Origin: an uncultured Faecalibacterium sp.
GTDB taxonomy: Bacteria > Bacillota > Clostridia > Oscillospirales > Ruminococcaceae
Length of the DNA stretch: 9,655 nucleotides
Direction of reading: 5' to 3'
Assembly: GCA_900765105.1 (NCBI GenBank)
Contig: CAAFQM010000380.1
Span: 1 to 9,655 of the forward strand
Shown here piece by piece: positions 1 through 5,514 of the stretch; the stretch's first letter is position 1, and each line of letters opens with the position of its first letter. The translations under genes and the position numbers were made by a program. Under the pieces are notes generated by a model. That model did not search any database, was not told the origin of the DNA, and saw nothing but the letters and a program-made list of their open reading frames with translations.

Positions 1-219
1 AACAGCTGGAACGATTACTTCATGCAGTTGATCATGCTGTCCAGCACCAGCAACCTGACCATCTCGCTGGGCATTGCAAAGCTGCAGGCTGAGAACAGCA
101 CCGACTTCGGTCTGATCATGGCCGGTGCCGCACTGGCTGCGGTGCCTATCATCATCATCTTCCTCATCTTCCAGAAGTACTTCACCAAGGGCATCGCAAT
201 GGGTGCTGTGAAAGGATAA
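1..219 (+). CDS. Carbohydrate ABC transporter permease, MalG type (C-terminal 72 residues, 5' truncated)
   Basis: This is the C-terminal end of an inner-membrane permease of a binding-protein-dependent sugar importer. It is open in frame 1 from the window edge to the TAA at 217-219. The visible part holds a polar stretch, then a hydrophobic helix with an IIIIFLIF core, and ends with KYFTKGIAMGAVKG. That ending matches the MalG/UgpE class, whose members typically finish in a short tail like GLTAGGVKG. The stop lies 27 bp before nanA on the same strand, so it is most likely the last gene of the transporter part of the nan operon. By context its substrate is a sialic acid or a derivative such as 2,7-anhydro-Neu5Ac; that is inference. 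The membrane-spanning core and the EAA loop lie outside the window. Confidence 0.85.
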   Translation, partial: NSWNDYFMQLIMLSSTSNLTISLGIAKLQAENSTDFGLIMAGAALAAVPIIIIFLIFQKYFTKGIAMGAVKG

Positions 220-246
220 CAACATTTTACAGAAGGAGAAGAAATC

Positions 247-1176
247 ATGAAAGACATCACCAAATACCAGGGCGTCATTCCTGCTTTCTACGCCTGCTAC
301 GACGCAGAGGGCAACATCTCGGTGGAGGGCGTCAAGGCCCTCACCCGCCACCTCATCGCCAAGGGCGTCAAGGGCGTGTATGTGGGCGGCTCCTCCGGCG
401 AGTGCATCTACCAGCATGTGGATGAGCGCAAGACCGTGCTGGAAGCCGTCATGAGCGAAGCCAAAGGCAAGCTGACCGTCATCGCCCACGTCGGCTGTAA
501 CAACACTGCCGACAGCGTGGAGCTGGCACGTCATGCCGAGAGTGTGGGTGTGGACGCCATCGCATCCATCCCGCCCATCTACTTCCACCTGCCGGAGTAC
601 GCTATCGCCAAGTACTGGAATGATATGTCCGCTGCGGCTCCCAACACCGAGTTCGTCATCTACAACATCCCCCAGCTGGCCGGCACCGGCCTGACCATGA
701 GCCTGCTGAAGGAGATGCTCAAGAACCCCAACGTGATCGCCGTCAAGAACAGCTCCATGCCCACGCAGGACATCCAGATGTTCAAGGATGCCGGCATCGC
801 AGCCCGCGGCGAGGGCGGCTTTGTGGTGTTCAACGGCCCGGACGAGCAGTTTGTTTCCGGCCGCGTCATCGGCGCTGACGGCGGCATCGGTGGCACCTAC
901 GCCGTCATGCCCGAGCTGTATCTGGCCATGAACGATCACATCAACAAGGGCGAGATCAAAGAAGCCCAGGCCATCCAGTACGACGCTGACCGCATCATCT
1001 ACAAGATGTGCGAAGCCCACGGCAACCTGTACGCCGTACAGAAGGAGATCCTGCGCCGGATGTACGGCCTGGAACTGGGCGGCGTGCGCGACCCGATGCC
1101 CGGCCTGATCCCCGAAGACGAGCCGATCATTGCCGAAGCACAGGCCATGATCGAAGCAGCCATTGCAAAACTGTAA
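247..1176 (+). CDS. nanA: N-acetylneuraminate lyase
   Basis: This 309-residue cytoplasmic aldolase splits N-acetylneuraminate into N-acetylmannosamine and pyruvate, the committed step of sialic acid catabolism. It belongs to the DHDPS/NAL TIM-barrel family and has the usual length. Visible signatures are the pyruvate-carboxylate-binding GGSSGE (residues 47-52), the catalytic tyrosine in IYNIP (Tyr139), the Schiff-base lysine in VIAVK (Lys167), and the sugar-binding FNGPDE (about 195-200) followed by GADGGIGGTY. The NGPDE pattern resembles NGYDE of E. coli NanA and favours a sialate lyase over dihydrodipicolinate synthase; the nanE and nanK neighbours agree. The ATG is preceded by AGAAGGAGAA at 231-240. 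The Schiff-base position fits my memory of Ruminococcus gnavus NanA (Lys167). Confidence 0.95.
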   Translation: MKDITKYQGVIPAFYACYDAEGNISVEGVKALTRHLIAKGVKGVYVGGSSGECIYQHVDERKTVLEAVMSEAKGKLTVIAHVGCNNTADSVELARHAESVGVDAIASIPPIYFHLPEYAIAKYWNDMSAAAPNTEFVIYNIPQLAGTGLTMSLLKEMLKNPNVIAVKNSSMPTQDIQMFKDAGIAARGEGGFVVFNGPDEQFVSGRVIGADGGIGGTYAVMPELYLAMNDHINKGEIKEAQAIQYDADRIIYKMCEAHGNLYAVQKEILRRMYGLELGGVRDPMPGLIPEDEPIIAEAQAMIEAAIAKL

Positions 1177-1195
1177 AAACACGTTACAATTGAAG

Positions 1196-1241
1196 AGCGC
1201 CCCCTCTCCGTCTCTTTTCAGAGGGGAGGCGGGCGCTTTTT
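1196..1241 (+). terminator. Rho-independent terminator-like hairpin inside the nan operon
   Basis: The arms AGCGCCC (1196-1202) and GGGCGCT (1231-1237) pair perfectly. They are extended inward by CCTCTCC (1203-1209) against GGGGAGG (1223-1229) with one T-G wobble and a bulged C at 1230. The loop is 13 nt and the stem runs into TTTTT (1237-1241). This is a textbook intrinsic terminator shape, yet it lies between nanA and nanQ with four more pathway genes downstream in the same direction. It probably works as a partial terminator, or as a 3' stabiliser of the transporter-nanA message. Confidence 0.8.
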
Positions 1242-1260
1242 CGCATGGAGGAAAACGCAA

Positions 1261-1710
1261 ATGATCTGCGACACTCTGGAACATCTGGGGCGGTACAAAG
1301 GGTTGCATCACAATCTGGATATCGCCATTGATTACCTGCTCGCCCACGACCTTTCGGCTCTGCCGGACGGCCGCACCGAGGTGGACGGCGACGAGGTGTT
1401 CATCAACGTGATGGACGCCACCCTCCACCCGGACAACGGCTACCACCCGGAATACCACAAACTCTACGCCGACCTGCAGGTGGACATTACCGGCAGTGAG
1501 GGCTGGGGCTTTACCACGAATCCCGGCATGGAGATCGGCGATTACACGGTGGACTGCGGGTTCCAGAACAGCGCCAGCGTGGTCACCGGCGCGCTGGGCG
1601 AGGGACGGTTCGTGCTGTTCTTCCCTACCGAATTACACAAACCCGGCCTTGTGCAGCACGGCTGTGTTGGCGTGCGCAAGGCAGTTGTCAAAATCAGAAT
1701 GGAGGGCTAA
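1261..1710 (+). CDS. nanQ: YhcH/YjgK/YiaL family protein, probable N-acetylneuraminate anomerase
   Basis: This 149-residue cytoplasmic cupin-like protein belongs to the YhcH/YjgK/YiaL (DUF386) family. The E. coli member YhcH (NanQ) speeds anomer interconversion of sialic acid so that the lyase receives usable substrate. Family marks are EYHKLYADLQ at residues 64-73 (usual form E-x-H-x-x-Y-x-D-x-Q), a following G-S-E (78-80), FFPTELHKPG at 120-129 with the likely metal-binding His126, and the C-terminal RKAVVKI strand. Length is normal for the family. The start ATG is preceded by GGAGG at 1247-1251 with 9 nt spacing, just after the terminator-like hairpin. The family assignment is firm; the anomerase role rests on the family and on the nan neighbours. 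Confidence 0.88.
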   Translation: MICDTLEHLGRYKGLHHNLDIAIDYLLAHDLSALPDGRTEVDGDEVFINVMDATLHPDNGYHPEYHKLYADLQVDITGSEGWGFTTNPGMEIGDYTVDCGFQNSASVVTGALGEGRFVLFFPTELHKPGLVQHGCVGVRKAVVKIRMEG

Positions 1711-1713
1711 AAA

Positions 1714-2418
1714 ATGGATAAGGAAAAGCTGTTTGCTCAGATCAAGGGCGGTCTGATCGTGTCCTGTCAGGCACTGGAGACCGAACCCCTGTACACCAAG
1801 GAGGGCGGCGTGATGCCGCTGATGGCCAAGGCTGCCGCCATGAGCGGTGCTGTGGGCATCCGCGCCAACACCGTGCGGGATATCACCCAGATCAAGCAGG
1901 TGGTGGACCTGCCGGTCATCGGTATCATCAAAAAGGATTATCCCGGCACGCCCATGTACATCACCGTTACCATGAAGGAAGTGGCCGAGCTGGTGGCCTG
2001 CGGGGTAGACATCCTTGCCGTGCAGGGCACCGGTGCCCTGCGCCCGGACGGCTCCACCTCCGCCGAGTTCATCCGCGCCATCAAGGCAAAGTACCCGGAC
2101 CAGCTTCTGATGGCCGACTGTGACAATTTTGAGAACGCCATGCTCTGCGCCGAGGCCGGTGCCGACTTTGTGGGCACCACCATGCGCGGCTACACCCCGG
2201 AGACCACCGGCATTGACGATATCGACTTTGATTTCATCCGCAAGCTGTCCGCAGAGTGCCCGGCAAAGATCATTGCCGAAGGTCATATCCACTACCCGGA
2301 GCAGGCGGTCAAGGCACTGGAAGCCGGTGCCTTTGCGCTGGTGGTGGGCGGTGCCATCACCCGCCCGGCAGAGATCACTGCACGCTTTACCGGTGCGATC
2401 AACGCCGCAAAGAAATAA
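1714..2418 (+). CDS. nanE: N-acylglucosamine-6-phosphate 2-epimerase (ManNAc-6-P to GlcNAc-6-P)
   Basis: This 234-residue TIM-barrel epimerase converts ManNAc-6-phosphate to GlcNAc-6-phosphate. Family blocks in order are GGLIVSCQAL (12-21), GAVGIRAN (45-52), VIGIIKKDYPG (68-78) with Lys73 matching the catalytic lysine of characterised NanE, MADCDN (133-138), GADFVGTTMRGYT (149-161), IIAEGHIHYPE (186-196) with catalytic-type Glu189, and the phosphate-binding VVGGAITRPAEITARF (210-225). Length is typical. It starts 3 bp after the nanQ stop; its GGAGGG (1701-1706) lies inside the end of nanQ, so translation is probably coupled. One oddity: the usual acidic D-A/G-T motif before the R-P is here VQGTGALRP, with Gln104 where Asp is usual. 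Confidence 0.93.
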   Translation: MDKEKLFAQIKGGLIVSCQALETEPLYTKEGGVMPLMAKAAAMSGAVGIRANTVRDITQIKQVVDLPVIGIIKKDYPGTPMYITVTMKEVAELVACGVDILAVQGTGALRPDGSTSAEFIRAIKAKYPDQLLMADCDNFENAMLCAEAGADFVGTTMRGYTPETTGIDDIDFDFIRKLSAECPAKIIAEGHIHYPEQAVKALEAGAFALVVGGAITRPAEITARFTGAINAAKK

Positions 2419-2436
2419 TACAGGGGAGTGCCTGCT

Positions 2437-3366
2437 ATGAAACACTATCTTGGCATTGATATCGGCGGCACCGCCGTCAAGCTGGGCATCGTGGACGAGA
2501 CCGGCACCGTGCTGGCAAAAGCCGAGGAAAGCGTCAGCTTCGACGGCTACCAGACCCCCATCCTGACCACCGTGCTCAAGGCCGCCAAAGCCTTTCTGAC
2601 CGCGCAGAATATTACCGCCGAAAGTCTGGCCGGCATCGGCGTGTCTGCCACCGGCCAGATCGACAGCCGCAAGGGCATCGTGGCCGGCACCTGCGGCAAC
2701 CTGCCCAACTACATCGGCGCACCCATCAAGGCGGAACTGGAAAAGACCTTTGGTCTGCCGGTCACGGTGGCCAACGACGCCAACTGCATGACGCTGGGCG
2801 AAGTATGGGTCGGCGGCGCAAAGGGCTACACCGACGTCATCGGCGTGACGCTGGGCACCGGCGTGGGCGGCGGCATCCTCACAGGCGGCCGCCTGCTGGA
2901 AGGTGCCCGCGGCCTTGGCGGCGAGCTGGGCCACTACCGCACCCACGCACTGGACGGCGTGGACTGCACCTGCGGCGCAAAAGGCTGCTGGGAGCGCTAC
3001 GCCGCCACCACCGCTCTGGTGCGCGCTGCAAAGGAGAAGGACCCGGACTGGACCGACGGCCGCACTATCTTCGCCGCAGCCGAGGCGGGCAGCGAAACCG
3101 TGCTGGCCCTGCTGGACGCATGGACCGACGAGATCGCACAGGGCCTTGCCGGTATGGTTCACATCTTCAACCCGCAGCTCATCCTCATCGGCGGCGGCGT
3201 GAGCGCGCAGCAGAAACTGCTCATCGACCCCATTGCCGCAAAGGTGAAAGCATCGGTCATGCCCGCCTTTGCCGAAGGGCTGGAGATCCGCGCGGCGCAG
3301 CTGCACAACGACGCCGGCATGGTGGGCGCGGTGTATTACTTCCGCCAGACGATGAAAAAGGAGTGA
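2437..3366 (+). CDS. nanK: ROK-family N-acetylmannosamine kinase
   Basis: This 309-residue sugar kinase of the ROK family probably phosphorylates ManNAc at O6 with ATP, linking nanA to nanE. It shows the N-terminal phosphate loop GIDIGGTAVKLG (6-17), the catalytic VANDANCMTLGE (111-122) with Asp114, the second nucleotide-binding block LGTGVGGG (139-146), ExGH at 163-166, and a zinc-binding CTCGAKGC (177-184) with Cys177, Cys179 and Cys184. A C-terminal adenosine-binding LILIGGGVS is also present. I place the start at the ATG at 2437 because AGGGGAG (2422-2428) sits 8 nt before it. An upstream GTG at 2428 would overlap that site. ROK sequence alone does not fix the sugar; ManNAc is inferred from context. 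Confidence 0.9.
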   Translation: MKHYLGIDIGGTAVKLGIVDETGTVLAKAEESVSFDGYQTPILTTVLKAAKAFLTAQNITAESLAGIGVSATGQIDSRKGIVAGTCGNLPNYIGAPIKAELEKTFGLPVTVANDANCMTLGEVWVGGAKGYTDVIGVTLGTGVGGGILTGGRLLEGARGLGGELGHYRTHALDGVDCTCGAKGCWERYAATTALVRAAKEKDPDWTDGRTIFAAAEAGSETVLALLDAWTDEIAQGLAGMVHIFNPQLILIGGGVSAQQKLLIDPIAAKVKASVMPAFAEGLEIRAAQLHNDAGMVGAVYYFRQTMKKE

Positions 3367-3372
3367 TCTTGC

Positions 3373-4011
3373 ATGAAAACACACATTCTCTGTCTGGGTG
3401 ATTCCAACACCCACGGCTATTGCGCCGACCCCAATGACTGCGCCGACCGCGGCATCCGCTTCAACGAGGACGAGCGCTGGACCTGCCGTTTACAGGCTGC
3501 GCTGGGCGACAAATATCTTGTCACGGAAGAAGGCCTTTCCGGCCGGACGACCGTTTTTGTGGACCCCATCCATGAATCCATGGACGCGCTGAGCGTGATC
3601 TATTCTCTGCTCAAGAGCCACGAGGTCATCGACCTGCTCATCATCATGCTGGGCACCAACGACGTGAAAGAGCGTTTTAACGCCAACGCGGCCTGCATCG
3701 CTGCCGGTATGGAACGGCTGATCCTCAAGGCCAAGAGCGTGGATTGCTGGGGCGGCAAAACGCCCAACATTCTGGTGGTGGCTCCCCCGCCCATCGGGGC
3801 CGGGTTCCATGATGCCGTCATGGGCGCAGGCTGCGTGGAGAAATCTGCCGGTGTGGCCGAACAGTTCCGCATCATCTGCGAGCGGCAGGGCGTGCACTTT
3901 CTCGACGCAAAGGACTGCGAGTTCAATCAGGTTGACTTCATGCACCTCACCCGCAACGGCCATGCACAGCTGGCAGAAATGCTGGCAAAGGCTGTACCGG
4001 AGCTGGTTTGA
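3373..4011 (+). CDS. SGNH/GDSL-family hydrolase, possible intracellular sialate O-acetylesterase
   Basis: This 212-residue serine esterase has all four SGNH blocks: GDSNTHG (9-15) with nucleophile Ser11, the oxyanion glycine in EEGLSGRTT (Gly54), GTND (94-97) with Asn96, and D-x-x-H as DFMH (Asp188, His191). The GDSNTHG...RFNEDERW start resembles the arylesterase-like SGNH group that includes the Mycobacterium smegmatis acyltransferase/esterase. There is no signal peptide, so it should act in the cytoplasm. It begins 6 bp after the nanK stop, with AAGGAG at 3357-3362, and is the last gene of the operon. A likely job is removing O-acetyl groups from imported sialic acids, which hinder the lyase. 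The family is clear; the substrate is inferred from position. Confidence 0.82.
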   Translation: MKTHILCLGDSNTHGYCADPNDCADRGIRFNEDERWTCRLQAALGDKYLVTEEGLSGRTTVFVDPIHESMDALSVIYSLLKSHEVIDLLIIMLGTNDVKERFNANAACIAAGMERLILKAKSVDCWGGKTPNILVVAPPPIGAGFHDAVMGAGCVEKSAGVAEQFRIICERQGVHFLDAKDCEFNQVDFMHLTRNGHAQLAEMLAKAVPELV

Positions 4012-4029
4012 TTTTTCATTTGAAACGAC

Positions 4030-4066
4030 AAGGGACGCTTGTACGGGATCTGTGCAAGCGTCCCTT
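4030..4066 (+). terminator. Long hairpin after the nan operon, probable 3' end structure
   Basis: A perfect 12-bp stem is formed by AAGGGACGCTTG (4030-4041) and CAAGCGTCCCTT (4055-4066). It is extended inward by TAC against GTG with one wobble, leaving a 7-nt loop. It starts 18 bp after the last stop of the nan operon. The downstream T run is short (TTTG), so termination may be inefficient or the hairpin may mainly protect the 3' end. It is also the first unit of the hairpin cluster described separately. Confidence 0.6.
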
Positions 4067-4178
4067 TGTGCATATTCCATCACTGCCGCAATCGGCAACT
4101 GAGCACATTGCAGGGAACGGGCTTGCCCGTTCCGGCGTTGTGTTTCCTGTCGGCTTGCGGAACGCATGAATGCGTTCC
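4030..4178. repeat. Cluster of four perfect hairpins (possible REP/MITE-like composite repeat)
   Basis: Four separate inverted repeats lie within 149 bp. HP1 is AAGGGACGCTTG/CAAGCGTCCCTT (4030-4066). HP2 is TGCCG-CAAT-CGGCA (4084-4097). HP3 is GGAACGGG-CTTG-CCCGTTCC (4114-4133). HP4 is GGAACGCA-TGAA-TGCGTTCC (4159-4178). HP3 and HP4 share the same GGAAC...GTTCC ends, and HP1 has a related GGGAC...GTCCC. No coding frame in this gap has a good start. The shared ends suggest members of a single interspersed palindromic family rather than a simple terminator. Being palindromic, it has no obvious strand. Confidence 0.65.
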
Positions 4179-4195
4179 CTACGATCTGATTTTCC

Positions 4196-4224
4196 TTGTA
4201 AATCAACTTCAAATCGGTTATACT
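4196..4224 (+). promoter_or_regulatory. Sigma-A type promoter for the Cys-motif protein gene
   Basis: The -35 box TTGTAA (4196-4201) is separated by exactly 17 bp from the -10 box TATACT (4219-4224), in an AT-rich stretch flanked by GC-rich DNA. Transcription would start near 4231, leaving a leader of about 50 nt. That leader contains a short GCAGA/TCTGC hairpin and a CGGCC/GGCCG pair (4241-4257), and AAAGGA just before the ATG at 4281. It gives the downstream gene its own start separate from the nan operon. Confidence 0.7.
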
Positions 4225-4280
4225 CACAGCAGAAATTCTGCGGCCTTTTCCGGGCCGTCTGCATCCAGAAAGGAAAACTC

Positions 4281-4760
4281 ATGACCGAACTTTTCAAAGC
4301 CCCTGTGACGTCTGCTGAGCGGGTGAGGGACGAGCTTCTCGGTGCGCTTGTCGGCCTTGCCCGCGCCACCACCAGCGAACCGAAAACCGATGACACCGAC
4401 GAAGTGCTGAACGCAGGTCTGCGCCTGCTGGCACAGCCGGATGTCCCGGAAGAAAAACTGCAGCGGATGCTTACCATCGTCCGCACCGAAAAAAACCGTG
4501 TTGCCCCCAACTGTGCTACCTGCGCCATGCCCTGCGGCAATACCACCGACTACGACCTTACGCGGCTGTGGAACGCGCCGCAGGCCGTCCGCACGCTCAA
4601 ACTGCGGATGCTTGCCGCCGCCATCCGGCTGGCGCAGCAGCACCCTTCCGGCGACCGGCAGACCGCTGTTTATCAGGTACTGTTCACCCTTGCCGAGGAC
4701 TGGGACGAAGCGCTTCTGCTGCCGGTCGTGCAGCAGGCAGAAGAGCTTTGCGGCGAGTAA
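4281..4760 (+). CDS. Unrecognised protein with a CxxCxxxC motif
   Basis: I do not recognise this 159-residue protein with confidence. It is mostly helical by composition. An N-terminal helix-rich part (about 1-65) is followed by the block NCATCAMPCGNTTDYDL (77-93) with Cys78, Cys81 and Cys85, then a C-terminal helical half (about 97-157) rich in Ala, Leu and Gln. The three close cysteines suggest a metal or iron-sulphur site, with a fourth ligand perhaps supplied by Cys157 or a partner; that is inference. There is no signal peptide or membrane segment, so it is cytoplasmic. The start ATG has AGGAAAAC before it and a promoter 57 bp upstream, and a terminator-like hairpin follows the stop. It appears monocistronic. 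Being real is supported by codon use like its neighbours and by this flanking punctuation. Confidence 0.8.
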   Translation: MTELFKAPVTSAERVRDELLGALVGLARATTSEPKTDDTDEVLNAGLRLLAQPDVPEEKLQRMLTIVRTEKNRVAPNCATCAMPCGNTTDYDLTRLWNAPQAVRTLKLRMLAAAIRLAQQHPSGDRQTAVYQVLFTLAEDWDEALLLPVVQQAEELCGE

Positions 4761-4763
4761 ATC

Positions 4764-4787
4764 CGGCCTTTGGAAAGCCGCGTTTTT
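4764..4787 (+). terminator. Rho-independent terminator after the Cys-motif gene
   Basis: Four bases after the stop codon, CGGC (4764-4767) pairs with GCCG (4777-4780). TT/AA pairs continue the stem inside, with one bulged C at 4768 and a TGGA loop. The stem is followed by CG and a TTTTT run (4783-4787). The stem is short, so strength is uncertain, but the position fits a simple gene end. Confidence 0.6.
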
Positions 4788-4932
4788 CTTCCGGGATTTG
4801 TCTTTGCACAGCCTTCATTCTCCCGCCTGCCGCCGCCGTTTTTTGCCGTAGGCTCCACAAAAAGAATGCCTTTTGCACTCCGGCAGAGTTTTCCGGCTGT
4901 TTATTCCGCAATTTATGACCAGCTTCCGAAAG

Positions 4933-4946
4933 TTTTTTCGAAAAAA
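4933..4946. promoter_or_regulatory. 14-bp A/T palindrome just upstream of the -35 box
   Basis: TTTTTTCGAAAAAA is its own reverse complement and ends 3 bp before the -35 box at 4950. It could be an UP-like element for RNA polymerase or an operator for a minor-groove binder. Overlapping CGAAA/TTTCG pairing (4927-4940) could also form a weak hairpin. Function is inferred from position only. Confidence 0.4.
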
Positions 4947-4949
4947 GTC

Positions 4950-4978
4950 TTTACAAATGTTTCGCAAAAAACTATTAT
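4950..4978 (+). promoter_or_regulatory. Sigma-A type promoter for the DUF6465-like gene
   Basis: The -35 box TTTACA (4950-4955), one mismatch from TTGACA, and the -10 box TATTAT (4973-4978), one mismatch from TATAAT, are 17 bp apart. Transcription would begin near 4985, giving a leader of about 70 nt. That leader holds a hairpin TGTGCA/TGCACA (5009-5028) before a strong AAGGAGGG site (5041-5048). This is one of the best-looking promoters in the window, which suggests high expression. Confidence 0.75.
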
Positions 4979-5056
4979 ATACTTAATCGGACTTTTGTGG
5001 AGCCGTTTTGTGCATCATGCGTTGCACAGCATTGATTTTGAAGGAGGGTTTGAACC

Positions 5057-5362
5057 ATGCCCGAAAAGAAAAAGACCTCTGCGGCAGCTCCCGCCGTGGA
5101 GGCCCCCGCAGAGACCAAAGAGACCAAGACCCGCAAGGCGGCAAAAGCTCCTGCCCGCCGCGGCCGTCCCCCGCTGGCCCCGGAACTCTATGTGGAGTTC
5201 GGCAGCAAGCAGTATAACATCACGGACATCATTGACCGCGCCAAGGCCGACTACCGCTTGACTCACAAGGTCGGCGTGCAGTCCTGCAAGGTCTATGTCA
5301 AGCCGGAAGAAGAAGCCGCTTATTATGTAATCAATAAGGTTTCCGGCAAACTCGAGCTGTAA
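5057..5362 (+). CDS. DUF6465-like small basic protein with AT-hook-like core
   Basis: This 101-residue protein has a low-complexity Lys/Ala/Pro/Glu N-terminal tail (residues 1-40), histone-tail-like in composition, which ends in RRGRPPL (34-40). The RGRP core there resembles an AT-hook, a minor-groove DNA-binding element. A compact C-terminal domain (about 42-101) follows, containing LYVEFGSKQYNITDII and a CKVYVKPEEEAAYYVINK strand pattern. I associate this architecture with the DUF6465 family of clostridia, from memory. It has a good promoter and a strong ribosome binding site (GGAGG 9 nt before the ATG). The sequence suggests an abundant nucleoid-associated or DNA-binding protein, but no member's role is known to me. 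Coding ends just before paired hairpins, and the gene appears to be transcribed alone. Confidence 0.85.
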   Translation: MPEKKKTSAAAPAVEAPAETKETKTRKAAKAPARRGRPPLAPELYVEFGSKQYNITDIIDRAKADYRLTHKVGVQSCKVYVKPEEEAAYYVINKVSGKLEL

Positions 5363-5381
5363 TTTTTCAGATCATTTCTCT

Positions 5382-5422
5382 GTTCTGTGCCTGCCTGGCA
5401 CGCACCCGGCCGGGCACAGAAC
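5382..5422 (+). other. Stem-loop downstream of the DUF6465-like gene
   Basis: GTTCTGTGCC (5382-5391) pairs perfectly with GGCACAGAAC (5413-5422), enclosing 21 nt that can pair partly through GCC/GGC. No T run follows, so it is not a classical terminator. It lies 20 bp after the stop and upstream of the true terminator, and may protect the 3' end of the message. Confidence 0.55.
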
Positions 5423-5455
5423 GTCCGTTCTCACACAGGCTCCATTTTATGAGTA

Positions 5456-5497
5456 AAAGGCTCTCCCGGCAGAGTGCATTCCGCCGGGAGGGCCTTT
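5456..5497. terminator. Bidirectional terminator between convergent genes
   Basis: The 15-bp stem AAAGGCTCTCCCGGC (5456-5470) against GCCGGGAGGGCCTTT (5483-5497) has a single T-G wobble and a 12-nt loop. On the plus strand it ends in CCTTTCATTTT. On the minus strand it ends in GCCTTTTACTC. It lies between the end of the plus-strand DUF6465-like gene and the end of the minus-strand phosphoesterase gene, so one structure can serve both transcripts. Confidence 0.85.
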
Positions 5498-5514
5498 CAT
5501 TTTCCGCTTGAGTT

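Larger units (their letters stand above)
4851..5004. repeat. 12-bp perfect inverted repeat framing the DUF6465 gene promoter
   Basis: GGCTCCACAAAA (4851-4862) recurs as its exact reverse complement TTTTGTGGAGCC (4993-5004). The enclosed 130 bp include an A/T palindrome and the promoter at 4950-4978. The right arm lies in the expected 5' leader of the downstream gene. The arms could be ends of a small non-coding mobile element (MITE-like) or paired protein-binding sites. I see no convincing target-site duplication outside the arms. Confidence 0.5.

Noticed and set aside
2428..2436. GTG start adding three residues to NanK
   Set aside because: It overlaps the AGGGGAG ribosome binding site that serves the ATG at 2437, and ROK proteins usually begin just before the GIDIGGT loop.
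1633..3414. A 593-codon open frame on the minus strand
   Set aside because: It is antisense to nanQ, nanE and nanK, which have clear family motifs. The translation is His/Gly/Ala/Val-rich with no recognisable domain, as expected for the reverse strand of GC-rich genes.
4229..4262. Possible riboswitch or attenuator in the leader of the Cys-motif gene
   Set aside because: The GCAGA/TCTGC and CGGCC/GGCCG pairings are only 5 bp each, match no riboswitch class I know, and have no T run.
4770..5261. A 163-codon plus-strand open frame through the gap before the DUF6465-like gene
   Set aside because: It runs through a terminator, a promoter and into another frame of the DUF6465-like gene. The translation is low-complexity Arg/Pro/Ser, and there is no proper ribosome binding site.
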